Shown: one piece after another, positions 36,401 through 43,954 of the stretch
Numbering within the stretch: the stretch's first letter is position 1
How the letters are laid out: each line of letters opens with the position of its first letter
NCBI RefSeq assembly: GCF_039555335.1
Contig: NC_092639.1
Coordinates: forward strand, 35,073,293-35,137,292
DNA length: 64,000 nt
Direction: 5' to 3'
Origin: Amphiura filiformis
Taxonomy: Eukaryota > Echinodermata > Ophiuroidea > Amphilepidida > Amphiuridae
Notes under the pieces: generated by a model
The model's database searches: none
The model's input: the letters and a program-made list of their open reading frames with translations, nothing else
What the model was told of the DNA's origin: nothing
Made by a program: the position numbers and the translations under genes

Positions 36401-36652
36401 ATTCAAGGCACTTCGAGCCTGGTGCGAGATCTAGTCCTGCCAGCAAGACTTCAGTCTTTATCATAAACATAATGACATCTACGGACCTGAATCAATTTGG
36501 ACTGTCATGACTGTCGAATTCGACGGACTTCCTGTCCTCGAAATTTTGTGTTGACATGAACCATTTGGCTACAATGGGGAATGAAAATGAATGAAACTCA
36601 CCTTCGTCAAATCAACTCCAGGTCCAACCAGTGGTAATCCATCGGAATCCAT
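6310..36652 (-). CDS. WASHC3: WASH complex subunit 3 (WASHC3/CCDC53), complete, 7 coding exons
   Basis: Joined minus-strand exons: 36652-36602, 16065-15967, 14514-14449, 13416-13297, 12252-12160, 11010-10946, 6406-6310. All junctions are GT-AG and in frame, giving 196 codons and a TAG stop at 6312-6310; the human protein is about 194 residues. The N-terminus ([17 protein letters not shown]) matches the family's opening motif. Residues 18-72 form the conserved helical, coiled-coil segment that packs into the WASH regulatory complex. A Pro/Gln/Ala-rich linker spans about residues 78-112. [11 protein letters not shown] block and GVP...[10 protein letters not shown] follow, and the acidic Ser/Asp tail (ending DSDDFSD) is typical. 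From family knowledge, WASHC3 is a structural subunit of the pentameric WASH complex, which activates Arp2/3 on endosomes for retromer-dependent sorting. Exons are intact and show no sign of decay despite heavily invaded introns. Identification comes from recognising the protein; no database was searched. Confidence 0.93.
6828..6935. repeat. Foldback hairpin in WASHC3 intron 6
   Basis: Inner arms ATTGGTCGAGCTATGAGTTT and AAACTCATAGCGAGACCAAT (6853-6902) around a short TAATATTTT loop; outer arms ATAAAATTGGAT and ATCCAATTTTAT pair beyond them. Either a tiny palindromic MITE or a hairpin-forming transcript segment. Confidence 0.5.
7739..9824. mobile_element. ITR DNA element (about 440 bp) split by a LINE insertion
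   Basis: GTGACGTGTCATGTCAAAAG at 7739 and its exact inverse ending 9824. The inverted repeat is 30 bp perfect and extends with interruptions past GGGCAGG. Flanked by ATTT on both sides (7735-7738, 9825-9828), a plausible 4 bp TSD. Between the arms lies a non-LTR retrotransposon on the minus strand, so only about 266 + 175 bp belongs to the element itself. Confidence 0.75.
8005..9645 (-). mobile_element. 5'-truncated non-LTR retrotransposon (Jockey/CR1-like RT), decayed
   Basis: Reverse transcriptase in three open pieces: 9638-9420 (motif [16 protein letters not shown]), 9304-8771 ([20 protein letters not shown] and active site FADD in [11 protein letters not shown]), and 8758-8294 (thumb and C-terminal part with [12 protein letters not shown]). 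A frameshift lies near 9400 and a stop near 8768. No endonuclease domain remains, since the 5' end is cut at the start of the RT. The 3' end carries a short tandem of the heptamer TATCTTG around 8007-8035, a 3' tail type seen in several LINE clades. Clade assignment is tentative. Confidence 0.85.
10402..10524. repeat. 123 bp near-perfect palindrome in WASHC3 intron 6
   Basis: Starts AATGCATTCGTCAAGATAAT and ends with its near-inverse ATTATCTTGACTAATGCATT. The centre is GGAGTTATTGCATTTAGCT, a short loop, and the inverse AGCTAAATGCAATAACTCC. It would form a stable hairpin if transcribed. Confidence 0.75.
10946..11010 (-). CDS. WASHC3: WASHC3 coding exon 6
   Basis: 65 nt: 21 full codons (residues 144-164) plus GA of a split Asp codon. 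Acceptor CCACAG, donor GTAAGT at 10945-10940. Encodes [20 protein letters not shown], highly conserved in the family. Confidence 0.92.
11142..11409. mobile_element. PIF/Harbinger-like MITE with TAA TSD
   Basis: 268 bp in WASHC3 intron 5. Ends GGGACCGTACGCAAACACTT and AAGTGTTTGTGAACGGTCCC, flanked by TAA on both sides (11139-11141, 11410-11412). The interior is rich in G-runs and carries repeated CCTGAAATTTTT. A TWA target duplication fits PIF/Harbinger. Confidence 0.75.
11413..12159. other. Rest of WASHC3 intron 5
   Basis: Starts with a G-rich stretch (GTGTGTGGGGGCGGGG), then AT-rich sequence. GGCTGCTGGGGGTTTCACCCCC near 11755 is a local inverted repeat. No gene seen. Confidence 0.35.
12160..12252 (-). 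CDS. WASHC3: WASHC3 coding exon 5
   Basis: 31 codons (residues 113-143), acceptor ATTAG, donor GTAAG at 12159-12155. Carries the conserved [13 protein letters not shown] block that precedes the GVP motif of the next exon. Confidence 0.91.
12896..13143. mobile_element. Tc1/mariner-like MITE, family B copy 2
   Basis: 248 bp in WASHC3 intron 4. Ends TGTGACACGATCTGGTCCAT and ATGGACCAGATCATGTCACA, flanked by TA (12894-12895, 13144-13145). Same interior as 4917-5098 plus about 65 extra bp near the left arm. Confidence 0.8.
13297..13416 (-). CDS. WASHC3: WASHC3 coding exon 4
   Basis: 40 codons (residues 73-112), acceptor TTTCAG, donor GTAAGT at 13296-13291. Begins with the conserved [10 protein letters not shown] and then becomes a low-complexity Pro/Gln/Ala linker, the variable region of the family. 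Confidence 0.9.
13417..14448. other. WASHC3 intron 3
   Basis: Has short repeats around 13580-13880 of an (A)CCGAGGAC / GTCCTCGGT word on both strands, suggesting a decayed inverted-repeat element, and a probable tRNA-derived SINE at 14142-14275. Nothing coding seen. Confidence 0.4.
14142..14275 (+). repeat. Probable tRNA-derived SINE
   Basis: An A-box-like TGGCGCATGCGGTCCAAGA is followed about 45 bp later by a B-box-like GTGGGTTTGAGTGTTG, spaced as in a tRNA with a variable arm (Leu-like layout), then a unique tail. The tRNA fold is imperfect, so this is a SINE head rather than a gene. Confidence 0.4.
14449..14514 (-). CDS. WASHC3: WASHC3 coding exon 3
   Basis: 22 codons (residues 51-72), phase 0 at both ends; donor GTGAGT at 14448-14443. 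The heptad-like sequence includes [15 protein letters not shown] and continues the coiled coil from exon 2. Confidence 0.92.
14515..15966. other. WASHC3 intron 2
   Basis: About 1.45 kb of AT-rich sequence with C- and T-runs. I see no TIR pair, ORF with recognisable content, or RNA gene. Confidence 0.35.
15967..16065 (-). CDS. WASHC3: WASHC3 coding exon 2
   Basis: 33 codons (residues 18-50), acceptor TTTCAG at 16071-16066, donor GTAAGT at 15966-15961, phase 0 at both ends. Contains [12 protein letters not shown], the conserved QKR-AFLN motif, and ends in VCEQ. It is the first of the two exons that make the coiled-coil core. Confidence 0.92.
16141..16247. repeat. Hairpin with 34 bp arms in WASHC3 intron 1
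   Basis: The left arm at 16141-16174 and right arm at 16214-16247 are inverses with a single mismatch; the core is GATAAAATAGCAAAAGCCCA. The loop is about 39 bp. It lies only ~76 bp upstream of exon 2 in the direction of transcription. Confidence 0.75.
16994..17321. repeat. Palindromic block outside the left end of the DIRS-like element
   Basis: Arms GTCTAGTCCCAAACAGAAAT (from 16994) and ATTTCTGTTTGGGACTAGAC (to 17321) are near-perfect inverses over about 67 bp and run on through AAGATCGCACCGG words. The interior (17045-17200) is the same sequence as the right terminal repeat at 25213-25370, including GGTGACGTCACACCATATGA. So an extra copy of terminal sequence sits outside the left TIR. Confidence 0.7.
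17779..19025. mobile_element. 1.25 kb non-autonomous element inserted in the DIRS-like element
   Basis: Ends GGCGTACGCAGG near 17782 and CCTGCGTGCGCT to 19025 are imperfect inverses. Flanks ACCGAACC (17771-17778) and ACTGAACC (19026-19033) match at 7 of 8 positions, hinting at an hAT-type TSD. The interior is AT-rich apart from a GA-rich tract at 17850-17940 and a ~150 bp direct repeat (18500-18645 and 18770-18930, both with TTTTACACACTAATAGTGCC). Confidence 0.55.
19030..19960 (-). pseudogene. DIRS tyrosine recombinase, broken
   Basis: N-terminal SAM-like core-binding domain: [20 protein letters not shown] and [13 protein letters not shown] (about 19850-19625). Then a piece of the catalytic domain with [12 protein letters not shown] and [11 protein letters not shown] (19615-19388). 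Further pieces follow to 19030 in two frames. The catalytic Arg region after KMAF is not conserved, and I cannot place the full R-H-R-Y set. Confidence 0.7.
20250..20873 (-). pseudogene. DIRS RNase H region, broken
   Basis: The RT thumb remnant ([20 protein letters not shown]) leads into [16 protein letters not shown], the first RNase H block, near 20525. A different frame gives EFHINLPRL, and then [20 protein letters not shown] at about 20461-20402, the block with the catalytic TDN. Frame changes separate the blocks. Confidence 0.8.
20943..21680 (-). pseudogene. DIRS reverse transcriptase, broken
   Basis: Block A is seen as [13 protein letters not shown] near 21240, the DIRS-type S/LDLxDAYxHxPI motif. 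After a frame change come [15 protein letters not shown] and the active-site region [11 protein letters not shown] near 21090. The second catalytic aspartate of YLDD is Val here (codon at 21083-21081), so this copy cannot encode an active RT. Confidence 0.85.
22930..23240. repeat. Degenerate tandem repeat inside DIRS gag region
   Basis: About three repeats of 90-120 bp with the words GTACCGGTGCGGT, GGTACCCGTGAGGGTTCCC and CACTGCGTTCCC...GGGGATCAAGC. On the coding strand they yield Gly/Thr/Tyr-rich repeats. Confidence 0.6.
23960..24412. repeat. Two-copy tandem repeat (about 228 bp unit) in DIRS gag region
   Basis: Copies begin ACTGGTATCCTCCTGCT at 23960 and 24188 and run through GGTGGTTACCGCTCTGCTGC to CAGCAGAATCYACCGTGTCG. 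They are nearly identical, so the duplication is recent or kept uniform. Confidence 0.75.
26247..26565 (-). repeat. tRNA-derived SINE, tandem copy A
   Basis: The minus strand carries a tRNA-like head at 26517-26443: TGGCACACTGGTTAAGG (A box), CTTTGGT anticodon loop (UUG, Gln-like), GGTTCAATTCC (B box). The acceptor stem is imperfect. A ~200 bp body follows with TTCGGCCAGAAG and GTTGGAACCGACTG-type words. It abuts an almost identical copy B. Confidence 0.75.
26566..26873 (-). repeat. tRNA-derived SINE, tandem copy B
   Basis: Directly follows copy A in the same orientation and repeats the same head (near 26823-26750) and body, with a ~20 bp deletion in the body and scattered changes. Head-to-tail dimers arise by unequal crossover or dimeric retrotransposition. 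Confidence 0.75.
27738..28756. mobile_element. PIF/Harbinger-like non-autonomous element with TAA TSD
   Basis: 1,019 bp. Ends GGCTAATGAAAGTTGATCCC and its inverse match over about 35 bp (running into CAGTTTCCCGTTAC). TAA flanks both ends (27735-27737, 28757-28759). Subterminal TTCATTATTCATTA repeats appear inverted at both ends. No transposase ORF. Confidence 0.8.
28829..29130. mobile_element. hAT-like MITE, family A copy 2, with 8 bp TSD
   Basis: 302 bp, left end CAGGGTCTTTGCTAG, right end CTAGCTAAAACACTG. Exact 8 bp duplication CCGTCACC at 28821-28828 and 29131-29138. The interior aligns along its length with 1083-1373 (TTGCCCGTCATTTGAATAAA, TTTTGCCCGTCCCAGGAGCA). Confidence 0.88.
29279..29375. 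repeat. ACAACTCGCCCCAA minisatellite, left arm
   Basis: Five to six tandem units of 14-17 bp with core ACAACTCGCCCCAA at the outer end of the left foldback arm. The inverse array is at 36158-36272. Confidence 0.8.
32939..33782. mobile_element. hAT-like element, CAGGCCTGGAAA family, with 8 bp TSD
   Basis: 844 bp, ends CAGGCCTGGAAATAAG and CTTGTTTCCAGGCTTG. Exact duplication GGTGTAAC at 32931-32938 and 33783-33790. The interior includes A/T-rich simple sequence (33120-33340). Termini match the short element at 59538-59709. No transposase seen. Confidence 0.85.
33120..33340. repeat. AT-rich simple repeat
   Basis: TTTTATTTTATTT-type tract followed by a run of (AATTA)n units at about 33277-33336. 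Confidence 0.85.
34397..34723 (+). CDS. Unrecognised 108-codon ORF inside the 2.54 kb insertion
   Basis: The ORF opens in a 16 bp G run ([12 protein letters not shown]), so the true start is unclear. After that it has balanced composition: acidic, with [19 protein letters not shown], a [11 protein letters not shown] block and [18 protein letters not shown] at the end. I do not recognise the family. It lies between the hAT-like element and the right end of the inserted element, so it may be a fragment of a transposon protein. It could also be a chance ORF. Confidence 0.3.
   Translation: MQCGGGGGAPESRCTNVAENSIELVEPTEEHLNDDVYDLICKGSFVAIIKPGSDSLHVYDYHLFELESDRAITVDEQTQAQSDFNYTFVHGDEVIVVLPKNIKAGLLT
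36158..36272. repeat. TTGGGGCGAGTTGT minisatellite, right arm
   Basis: Inverse counterpart of the left-arm array, with more unit variation (GGGGCCAGT variants) and a different unit order, showing the arms have diverged. Confidence 0.75.
36602..36652 (-). CDS. WASHC3: WASHC3 coding exon 1
   Basis: Encodes residues 1-17 and ends AAG|GTGAG (phase 0). The ATG is 36652-36650. The Asp-rich opening followed by GPGVDLTK is the conserved N-terminus of the family. It lies about 240 bp from the 3' tail of a LINE placed upstream of the gene. The 5'UTR and start site cannot be fixed from sequence alone. Confidence 0.9.
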
Positions 36653-36879
36653 TTTCCGCAGATTTTGCGAGTAAATGACAATTTCTGTGTCCCCGAGTGT
36701 GAGCAGTTCATTAAAGATCCTCCCCAGCAAATTTGTCTAAATAATCCAAGCTCAATTTGTGTAGGCTAATTGCGTGACTGTTGCGAAACCAGTGCTCTTT
36801 TCACTATGCGTATTGCGTGTATTCTGAGGGCTGTATCAGAGACTACTAATTGGTTTATGTGATCGTCTCTTTCTGAGTA

Positions 36880-37091
36880 GTTTCAAGTTTCAAGTTTTTA
36901 TTTGGAATTCACTTTTACATCAGCGGCACTCATCTATCTGATGGTGCATCCAAGACATTAAATATACAAACAAAGCTTAATAATTATCAACAATTATATA
37001 ACAAAGTAAAAATATACTCAAGCAAAGGGTACATATAAATAATCTAAAGTGAGGAAGAGGGCTAAAGAAAGAGAACGGATGAAAGAAAGAA

Positions 37092-37171
<80 letters not shown>

Positions 37172-39333
37172 AGAAAAACGAAAGAAAGAAATAACTTAAT
37201 CAATTGTTACAAAAAAAGACACGTACAGTGTCATACAGATATACTTATACTATATAATACATGTTTGTATGAGCTTCATAAATCAATACATTAATATGGG
37301 TTATAGGCCTAATTATGAGATCATAAGTCTTTCAACATATTACTCCTTTCTTTCCACGCATCAGTGAGAAACATTTTACTACATTTATCAAGTATAGACC
37401 CTAGATCATAGCTATCTTCGAAGATGTTATCTAAGAGGAGATGGTGTCTAATATTTGCATCCCCAACCGAGAACATATGCCAAATTACTTCCCACCCTTT
37501 AGAACATAGATCTTTTTCAAGTCTTTTGAAGTGGTCATTCCTTATGTAGTCCAAACTTGTACAATTGAATAGAAAGTGATCAACTGATTCCTCCTGGTTT
37601 AAATTGCATAACTTACAAAGACCCGTGTTTATATCTGACCATGACTTTCCTTCCTTCCAAATCTAAAGAATTAGAGCGGGCTTTGAATTTTAAGCTTGAC
37701 CCATAAAAATTCAGTTTATCAAGTAGGTATGGTTCTAGTGATGGTCGCTCTTTGTACCTAACATAGTCGTCAAGAGAAGATTTATTCAAGGCTTTGATTC
37801 TCCAATTGTCATGATCAAGCTCTTTATTTACATTCTTAAAGGTGTTTGACCAATCTGCATTGCTTGATTGGTCGGTGAACCCGTAATTGTAAAACATACT
37901 CATATTACATTTTCTAGAGAACTTTCCATATCACAAAGCCAGCCCCATTTCAATTTGTCTTTGACTTGGAAGATTGCTTTAAACAATAGTTTTGGTAACC
38001 TGTTTTCATCCATATCCTGAAGCCTCTTAAAGTACTTGGCACGAATATTATTTTGGATAGAGGCAATAGTTTGCCATCCAAGATCACCATATAGGGCCTC
38101 TTTAGCAACGTTTCTTGGTGCTTTGAGAATAGCTCGAGCCATGTGATATTGAATATTTTCGAGCTTGTCTATCACTGTAATACCTTTACAAAACCATATT
38201 GCACATGCGTAATTGATTGATGACAGTCCAATTGATTTCCATAGGAGATCACCATAATAGACCCTATTAAAGTCATCTTGGTCATCAATTATTGATTTGA
38301 TGTAACCAATTAATCGATTACCTCTTTTAACAACTTCCTCGATATGAGAGTGATCTGACATGTTCCTTGAAATGGTAACACCTAAATATTTGTACTCGTT
38401 GACCTCTGTGATGAAACTATTACAAAGTTTCCATTTTCTATCTACATTAACACGCTGCCCGGTGATGAGAATATTCGATTTGGTATAATTAAACGACATT
38501 TTGCATTTATTAGAAAACTCGCTTGCTGTGTTAAGGAGTAGGTTAAGGTCATTATCATTATTTCCAATCAGAACTACATCGTCTGCCCAAAACAAACAGC
38601 CAATATTTGTACCAAAAATACTTACACCTAAGTTTTTGGCCTTGATCATTTTTGCAAGCTCATTAATGTAAATGCAGAAGATAATTGGCGAAAGGACACA
38701 GCCTTGTTTCACACCTTCATCTACAGTAAAGAAATCAGTTTCTACATCTTGGAATATTACTTTACTTTTTACATTTTTGTACATGTTTATAATGATATTT
38801 AAAAGATTACCCTCAATACCAATACTCTTCATAGCTTTAAACAGACCTTCGCGCCAAACTGTGTCAAAGGCTTTCTTAAAGTCAAGAAAAGCCATAAATG
38901 TTTGCTTGCCTTCAGCTTGTCGCGTTGCAATAATACTTTTAAGGTTGAATATATGGTCTTCGCAGCGCCTGTCTTTACGGAAACTGCCTTGCACTTCAGT
39001 TAGAATATTATTATCTTCAATAAACTTTGACACAGTTTGCGCGATAATCCTATTATATACTTTTGAGACACAAGATGTTAAGGTTATCCCCTGTAATTGT
39101 CAAGATCTTTAACATCGCCTTTCTTAAAGATTGGTATTATAATGCCTTCATTCCATTCATCTGGAATACACTCAACTTCTGTTAGTCTTTTGAAAAGACT
39201 AAATAAGGAAGACATTAAAGCATCTCCGCCGTTTTTGATAAGCTCATTAGTAATCTTGTCAATTCCAGGGCTTTTATTAAGTTTACAATGGGAAATTGAA
39301 TCAACAACATCTTCAATAGTGAAGGATAACTAG
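36880..39333 (-). mobile_element. Non-LTR retrotransposon with WADD RT and C-terminal CCHC, 5'-truncated
   Basis: Minus strand. The 377-codon open piece 39033-37900 is the RT: MAFLDFKKAFDTVWREGLF, GVKQGCVLSPIIFCIYINEL, active site LFWADDVVLIG. An upstream part in another frame (39333-39090) includes NKSPGIDKITNELI, with a 1 nt frameshift near 39087. Downstream pieces (37903-37613, 37554-37321) flank a CKLC-X9-H-X4-C zinc-binding motif near 37610-37555. The 3' end has a short (TTGAAAC)n tail with AATAAA near 36890-36905. FWADD and the tail suggest the I/Nimb/Ingi group, tentatively. No endonuclease remains. Confidence 0.85.
37081..37190. repeat. (AAAG)n microsatellite
   Basis: About 27 tandem GAAA units within the 3' region of the LINE at 36880-39333; polymorphism is likely. 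Confidence 0.95.
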
Positions 39334-39536
39334 TTCTTCAATAGTGAAGGATAACTAGTTCGAGTAACGAGTTCGTCGAAACCGTGTATTCGGCTTTGGA
39401 CAAAAACGATAAACTCATAATTAGTAAAAGAGGGTGTTTCAAGACCAAATAAAACTACGGTAAACAGTATGGAACAAAGATACACTGAAAAATTAATTCG
39501 TCAAACAAGTGGTCTATTGACAAATTTATTCGTCAT

Positions 39537-39799
39537 GCATATGAAATATATCATTCAAGATAAAAACTGTTGAAATGTGCCTGGGATGTCGTGGAAACAA
39601 TTTATAGCATTTCAAATTATTTTCATCATTACAAATATTTTCACGACTTATAAAATTCATTTAGGCCTAATGACGATGAATAATTTGTAAAAACAAAGAC
39701 AATTAATGAATGACAAATATGCAGTAGGGGCCTATGACAAAATATTGTTAGTGCATGACAAATTAAATGACAAAAATTGAATGATATATTTCATATGCA
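39537..39799. mobile_element. Palindromic MITE-like element next to a LINE 5' end
   Basis: TGCATATGAAATATATCATT at 39537 has its perfect 23 bp inverse ending at 39799. The 263 bp interior repeats the word TGACAAA. The LINE sequence begins immediately after the right end. Confidence 0.6.
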
Positions 39800-39808
39800 C
39801 AAACAGTT

Positions 39809-40573
39809 GTGCTTCAGAACTACTCAATCTTTCGCAGTGATCGTCCAAACCGCAGAGGTGGCGGTGTTCTCCTAGCCCTGTCACCTGAATTAGATCCCAT
39901 TGTTGTCAACACCCCTCTCATTGATACCCTGCTTGAAACCAAATGGGTGTCATTTACAATCAAAAATGAAAAATGGTTGTGTGGTGTAGTCTACCGCCCT
40001 AAGGAAGTTACAAATGGTATCCAAGACCTTGAAACCATGCTCTGGGAGCTGACTGCTACGCCCTACAGTGGTATCTTAGTTGTAGGTGACTTTAATATAA
40101 ACTGGAATTCCAATCACCCCTTGTTTCCTGAACTTGCCAATTTGGCAAATGCAAATAACCTCCATCAACTTGTTAATCAGGTTACTTGTCCCCACCATTC
40201 TGCCATGAACCCTGAAGATGGTACCATGTTAGATCTGCTGTTTACATCAAGACCGGACCGTATTTGCAACGTTGACGTCACTGATGGGCTTGGCAAGTCT
40301 TATCACTTGGGTGTGAAATTTCGCATCCGTGGTACTCCGAGTCGTCTTCAAAACCCTCTCCGGACATGCTTTGTTTATGCAAAGGCTGACAAGCTTAAAT
40401 CGCAAAATCTTGTTTCCCGGACTGCATGGGACGTCTTGCTCCCCTCGACATCGATGGTGCCTGGGATCAATTTCTCGATTTATTCATGGCATGTGTTAGG
40501 GACTCCATACCTTCTCGCACTCAAAGAAAACGTCCCAAGCCCTGGATTACACCAGAAATGCACAGACTCATAA
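39809..40573 (+). pseudogene. LINE APE-type endonuclease domain, partial
   Basis: Starts within the endonuclease fold (the N-terminal metal-binding Asn/Glu part is missing) and retains VGDFNINW, a catalytic-loop motif, and LLFTSRPD. The tail after residue ~195 reads into a shifted frame (compare the overlapping frame at 40426-40650), so at least one frameshift is present. Confidence 0.8.
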
Positions 40574-41151
40574 CTCGTAAACATGCCCTTTTCGCAAGGC
40601 GAAGTCTTCTCAATCACAAACTGATTGGGCTGCATTTAAAAAACTCGTAACAGGGTATCCAATGGTATAAAAGCTGCTTACAGTAACTACCTTCATTCTC
40701 TCCTCACTGCTGACGACAGTAAAAAACGCCTTTGGTCTTTTGTTCGTGGTCGCAAAAAAGAACCCGATGTTAAATCATTTGTTGTCAACGGCAAACTGTG
40801 CTCTGACCCGGCCGTTATTGCTGACAATTTTAACCAAACTTTTGCTAGCTACTTTACTGCCCCCACCTCTCCAGCCTTTGATATCACATCTCCCTTATTA
40901 CCTGTGACCCCCTTATGCTCCCTCCAAATAACCATAGACCAAGTTATACACCGCATCAAAAAACTTAAAACTGATGGTGCTGTTGGTCCCGATGGTTTGT
41001 CAGCGAGGATGCTTAAGCTCTGCATGTACCAGGTTGCTCCAATTCTCACCAAATTATTTAATCTTTCTCTTAGTTCTGGTCACCTTCCTAGCGGCTGGAA
41101 ACAAGCCAATATTGTCCCTGTTTATAATAAAAATTCCTTTAAAAAAGGAAT

Positions 41152-42712
41152 GGGGCGCCCAAATTATGTGAGCTTGGACGTGATATGGTGAATTCCATGG
41201 CATGGTGTTTAGATTTGGTCCCGGGATTTGGTATCATAATGATTTTTTCTAGGGAAGAGTAGAAGATGATCAAATGCAAGACAAATGTGTTTGATTGGGG
41301 AAGGTGTATCACAGGACCGTTTTGGATGAAATAAATTGAATCGGAATGAAGCTGTCGTGTCAATTTGCGATTATGTGGGGTGGGGAGTTCAATTTTGGGG
41401 CATATTGTAGTAAAGATAATGATTTGGATATTGAATATAGTAGAATTTCGTTATGCAGGGGGGAAATGATGGATAGTATAGAAGAGGATCTCACCCTATG
41501 TTGACCAAAAGAAAAGTTTTTATGAATGTATAACGTCTGTGATACATATACATCATAACGTCTGTGATACATATACATCATCTACTTGCTAATACACTGA
41601 AAATCTAATAGAGATGAAGGATAAAAGACAATTACAGAACATTCATTCTTCAAAAGTAGCTATATGGGTATACAATGTTTACAAGATAAGAACGTTAATG
41701 TTTTGTACATGAACGTAACATCTTTGATACATAGTTGTTAACACACTGAAAATCTGACTAGAGATTTACAATTTGATGATATCCAAAAGAATACTTACTA
41801 ACTTAGCATTGAAGAATTAAAATAATTACAGAACTTTCATTTGTTAACATACACGTAGCAATGATTAACAATGTTGAAAATACAAACGTAACGTTTTGTT
41901 CATAAACATAACATCCTCGACACATCTAGGATCCGCATAATTTGTTGATTAATGTCATAAACAGTCACAAAAGATTTATGGTGTGATCATTTTATCATTT
42001 TAAGGGGGACCCGATATTGCATTTGGAAGAACCAGGCTTTTCAATTACTATCAAAACTGCTGGGTACCAAACTTTTTGATACAGCTTGTATAGTAATTTG
42101 TTCTAATTTCCATGCAAAAGGAGCCAGTTGTTTCATCCTTAAAACAAATAGGCTACACCATAATTTCCAATTACCCCATGCAGATAGATAAGACCTTGGT
42201 AAGATAAGCGTGTTAATTGTTATGTCACTATCACTATCTTGATCTTGATAAGATGCCTGACTTTGAAACTTTGGGTACAAAAACTCATACTCTGCAAGTT
42301 AGGTCAAATTTTGCACTATGATTGTTTATTTGAGCTTATTGGACTATGCCATTCAGATTAGGCTATTGTAATCCAAAGTGTTGGTCACCGTCTATCGGGT
42401 TCTAAGAGGCGGTAAACTGGTTACAAAGGTCAAAGTGGTTACAAAGGTCAAAGGTCTCGATTTATTTGGTGTTTTTACAAATCCATTAATTTTGTCTTTT
42501 AAACAAAGAATATACGCACACCATTTTATCCTGTGCATAACAGAAAACAATAATAAAATAAAATCCAAGCATATTGTGGATTTATTTCTGAGCAAGGGCA
42601 TAATTTTAGCAAAATAGCACAACAATTGCGGAGTAAATCTAGTAAGACTGAAATTAGAAGCTACTCACAAGTACATGCCAATATTGTGGGACGCCTCCGT
42701 AGAGGGCGCCCC
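41152..42712. mobile_element. 1.56 kb DNA element inserted in the LINE RT
   Basis: GGGGCGCCC at 41152-41160 and GGGCGCCCC at 42704-42712 form the termini. The LINE's RT coding breaks exactly there, with AAAAAGG present on both sides as a likely TSD of 7-8 bp. The interior is AT-rich, with short tandem CATAACGTCTGTGATACATA units around 41528-41580 and no transposase. The superfamily is not determined. Confidence 0.75.
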
Positions 42713-43954
42713 AAAAAGGGGGACCGCTCAAATGTTGCCAATTACAGGCCCATCGCTCTGACTAGTATTGTCTGTAAAATGCTTGAAAGCATCGTGGCTG
42801 ACAACCTTCGTGTCCATCTAGGTAACAACAATCTCTTATCATTAAGTCAACATGGCTTTAAGCCTGGTTTATCATGCTGTACACTATTACTTGATAAAAC
42901 AAATGAACTCTTGGAATTAATGGACAGTAAATCTACTCAAGTTGACCTCATTTCTCTAGACTACAGCGAAGCATTTGACTGTATATCACATAACATTCTA
43001 ATTTCTAAACTTGAAAAAACTTATGGTATCAGAGGTCAACTGCTTGCCTGGATCAGTTCCTTTGTCTTAGGTCGTGTTCAGAGGGTTACTTTTAGAGGGC
43101 AGAGTGCTGATTGGGTCTCTGTCCTTTCTGGAATTCCTCAGGGCTCTGTTCTTGGCCCCCTGCTCTTCACCATTTATGCCAATGATCTAGGCCAGCACTT
43201 GACCTCTGGTATCGGGCAATTTGCTGATGATACATTTCTTTATCGTGCTATTTACAATGCTAATGATGTAAGGGATTTACAAATGGATCTTGACAAGCTT
43301 TCAGTATGGTCGTCTCGTAATTCACTTCAATTGAATCCTACCAAATGTAAATTTATATCTATCACTCGTAAACGTACTTCATATCCATCAGTGTATAGTA
43401 TTAACAACATCAATCTTGATCAGGTAAATAATCTTCCCCTCTTGGGTGTCATCATCTCAGATAAGCTTAATTGGGATGCTCATGTTAAGCATGTTATAGC
43501 AAGAAGCAACAAACTTCTTGGTTTTATTCGCCATGTGGCCGGGGAATCTCCCCCAGAGGTTCTCCTCCAATTATATCGGACCATGGTCTTGCCCATCCTC
43601 GATTATTGCTCCCCTGTCTGGATGCCCCACACAAAGCGTCTCAAAAATGCTCTTGAACGCGTTCAAAGGACTGCCACCAGGGCTATTCTCCATCAGAAGC
43701 GTCGCGAGGAGGAGTACAATGTTCGTTTGGCGCGTCTTGACCTCAGTTATTTGTCCCAAAGACGTGAATACATGTCCATTTCACTTGTTTCCAAATGCCT
43801 CCTCAATGTTGACTGCTGCAATGCTATGCCTGCTTTAAATAAAATCCGTCCAAATAGTAGGCATCCCGATCACCTTATTTTTCACCATCTCAAAGCCAAA
43901 ACTGATGCTTTTCTTTATCATTCCATCCAACGCTTCCCTAAAAAAATGGTCTGA
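42713..43954 (+). CDS. LINE reverse transcriptase, 3' part, long open frame
   Basis: About 413 codons without a stop from the insertion junction to TGA at 43954. RT blocks in order: NYRPIAL, QHGFKPGLSC, DYSEAFDCISH, GIPQGSVLGPLLF, QFADDTFLY (catalytic Asp pair present), LGVIISDKLNWDAH, then a thumb and C-terminal region with LPILDYCSPVWMPH. Open length and intact motifs suggest this copy is younger than the LINE at 8 kb. The frame enters from the inserted element, so its first ~29 codons (from 42626) are not RT. Confidence 0.85.
   Translation, partial: KKGDRSNVANYRPIALTSIVCKMLESIVADNLRVHLGNNNLLSLSQHGFKPGLSCCTLLLDKTNELLELMDSKSTQVDLISLDYSEAFDCISHNILISKLEKTYGIRGQLLAWISSFVLGRVQRVTFRGQSADWVSVLSGIPQGSVLGPLLFTIYANDLGQHLTSGIGQFADDTFLYRAIYNANDVRDLQMDLDKLSVWSSRNSLQLNPTKCKFISITRKRTSYPSVYSINNINLDQVNNLPLLGVIISDKLNWDAHVKHVIARSNKLLGFIRHVAGESPPEVLLQLYRTMVLPILDYCSPVWMPHTKRLKNALERVQRTATRAILHQKRREEEYNVRLARLDLSYLSQRREYMSISLVSKCLLNVDCCNAMPALNKIRPNSRHPDHLIFHHLKAKTDAFLYHSIQRFPKKMV

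Larger units (their letters stand above)
16066..36601. other. WASHC3 intron 1, 20.5 kb, transposon-filled
   Basis: The gap between exons 2 and 1. From low to high coordinates it holds a hairpin (16141-16247), a DIRS-like retroelement (17319-25390) with an internal insertion, a tandem SINE pair (26247-26873), a Harbinger-like element (27738-28756), an hAT-like MITE (28829-29130) and a 7 kb foldback (29261-36288). Stretches 25391-26246 and 26874-27737 are AT-rich with no feature I can name. Confidence 0.7.

Noticed and set aside
37018-37294. Lys/Glu/Arg-rich and Phe/Leu/Ser-rich ORFs
   Set aside because: Both are translations of the (AAAG)n microsatellite.
42626-42712. First ~29 codons of the long LINE ORF as RT sequence
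   Set aside because: They lie in the inserted DNA element; the RT resumes only after 42712.
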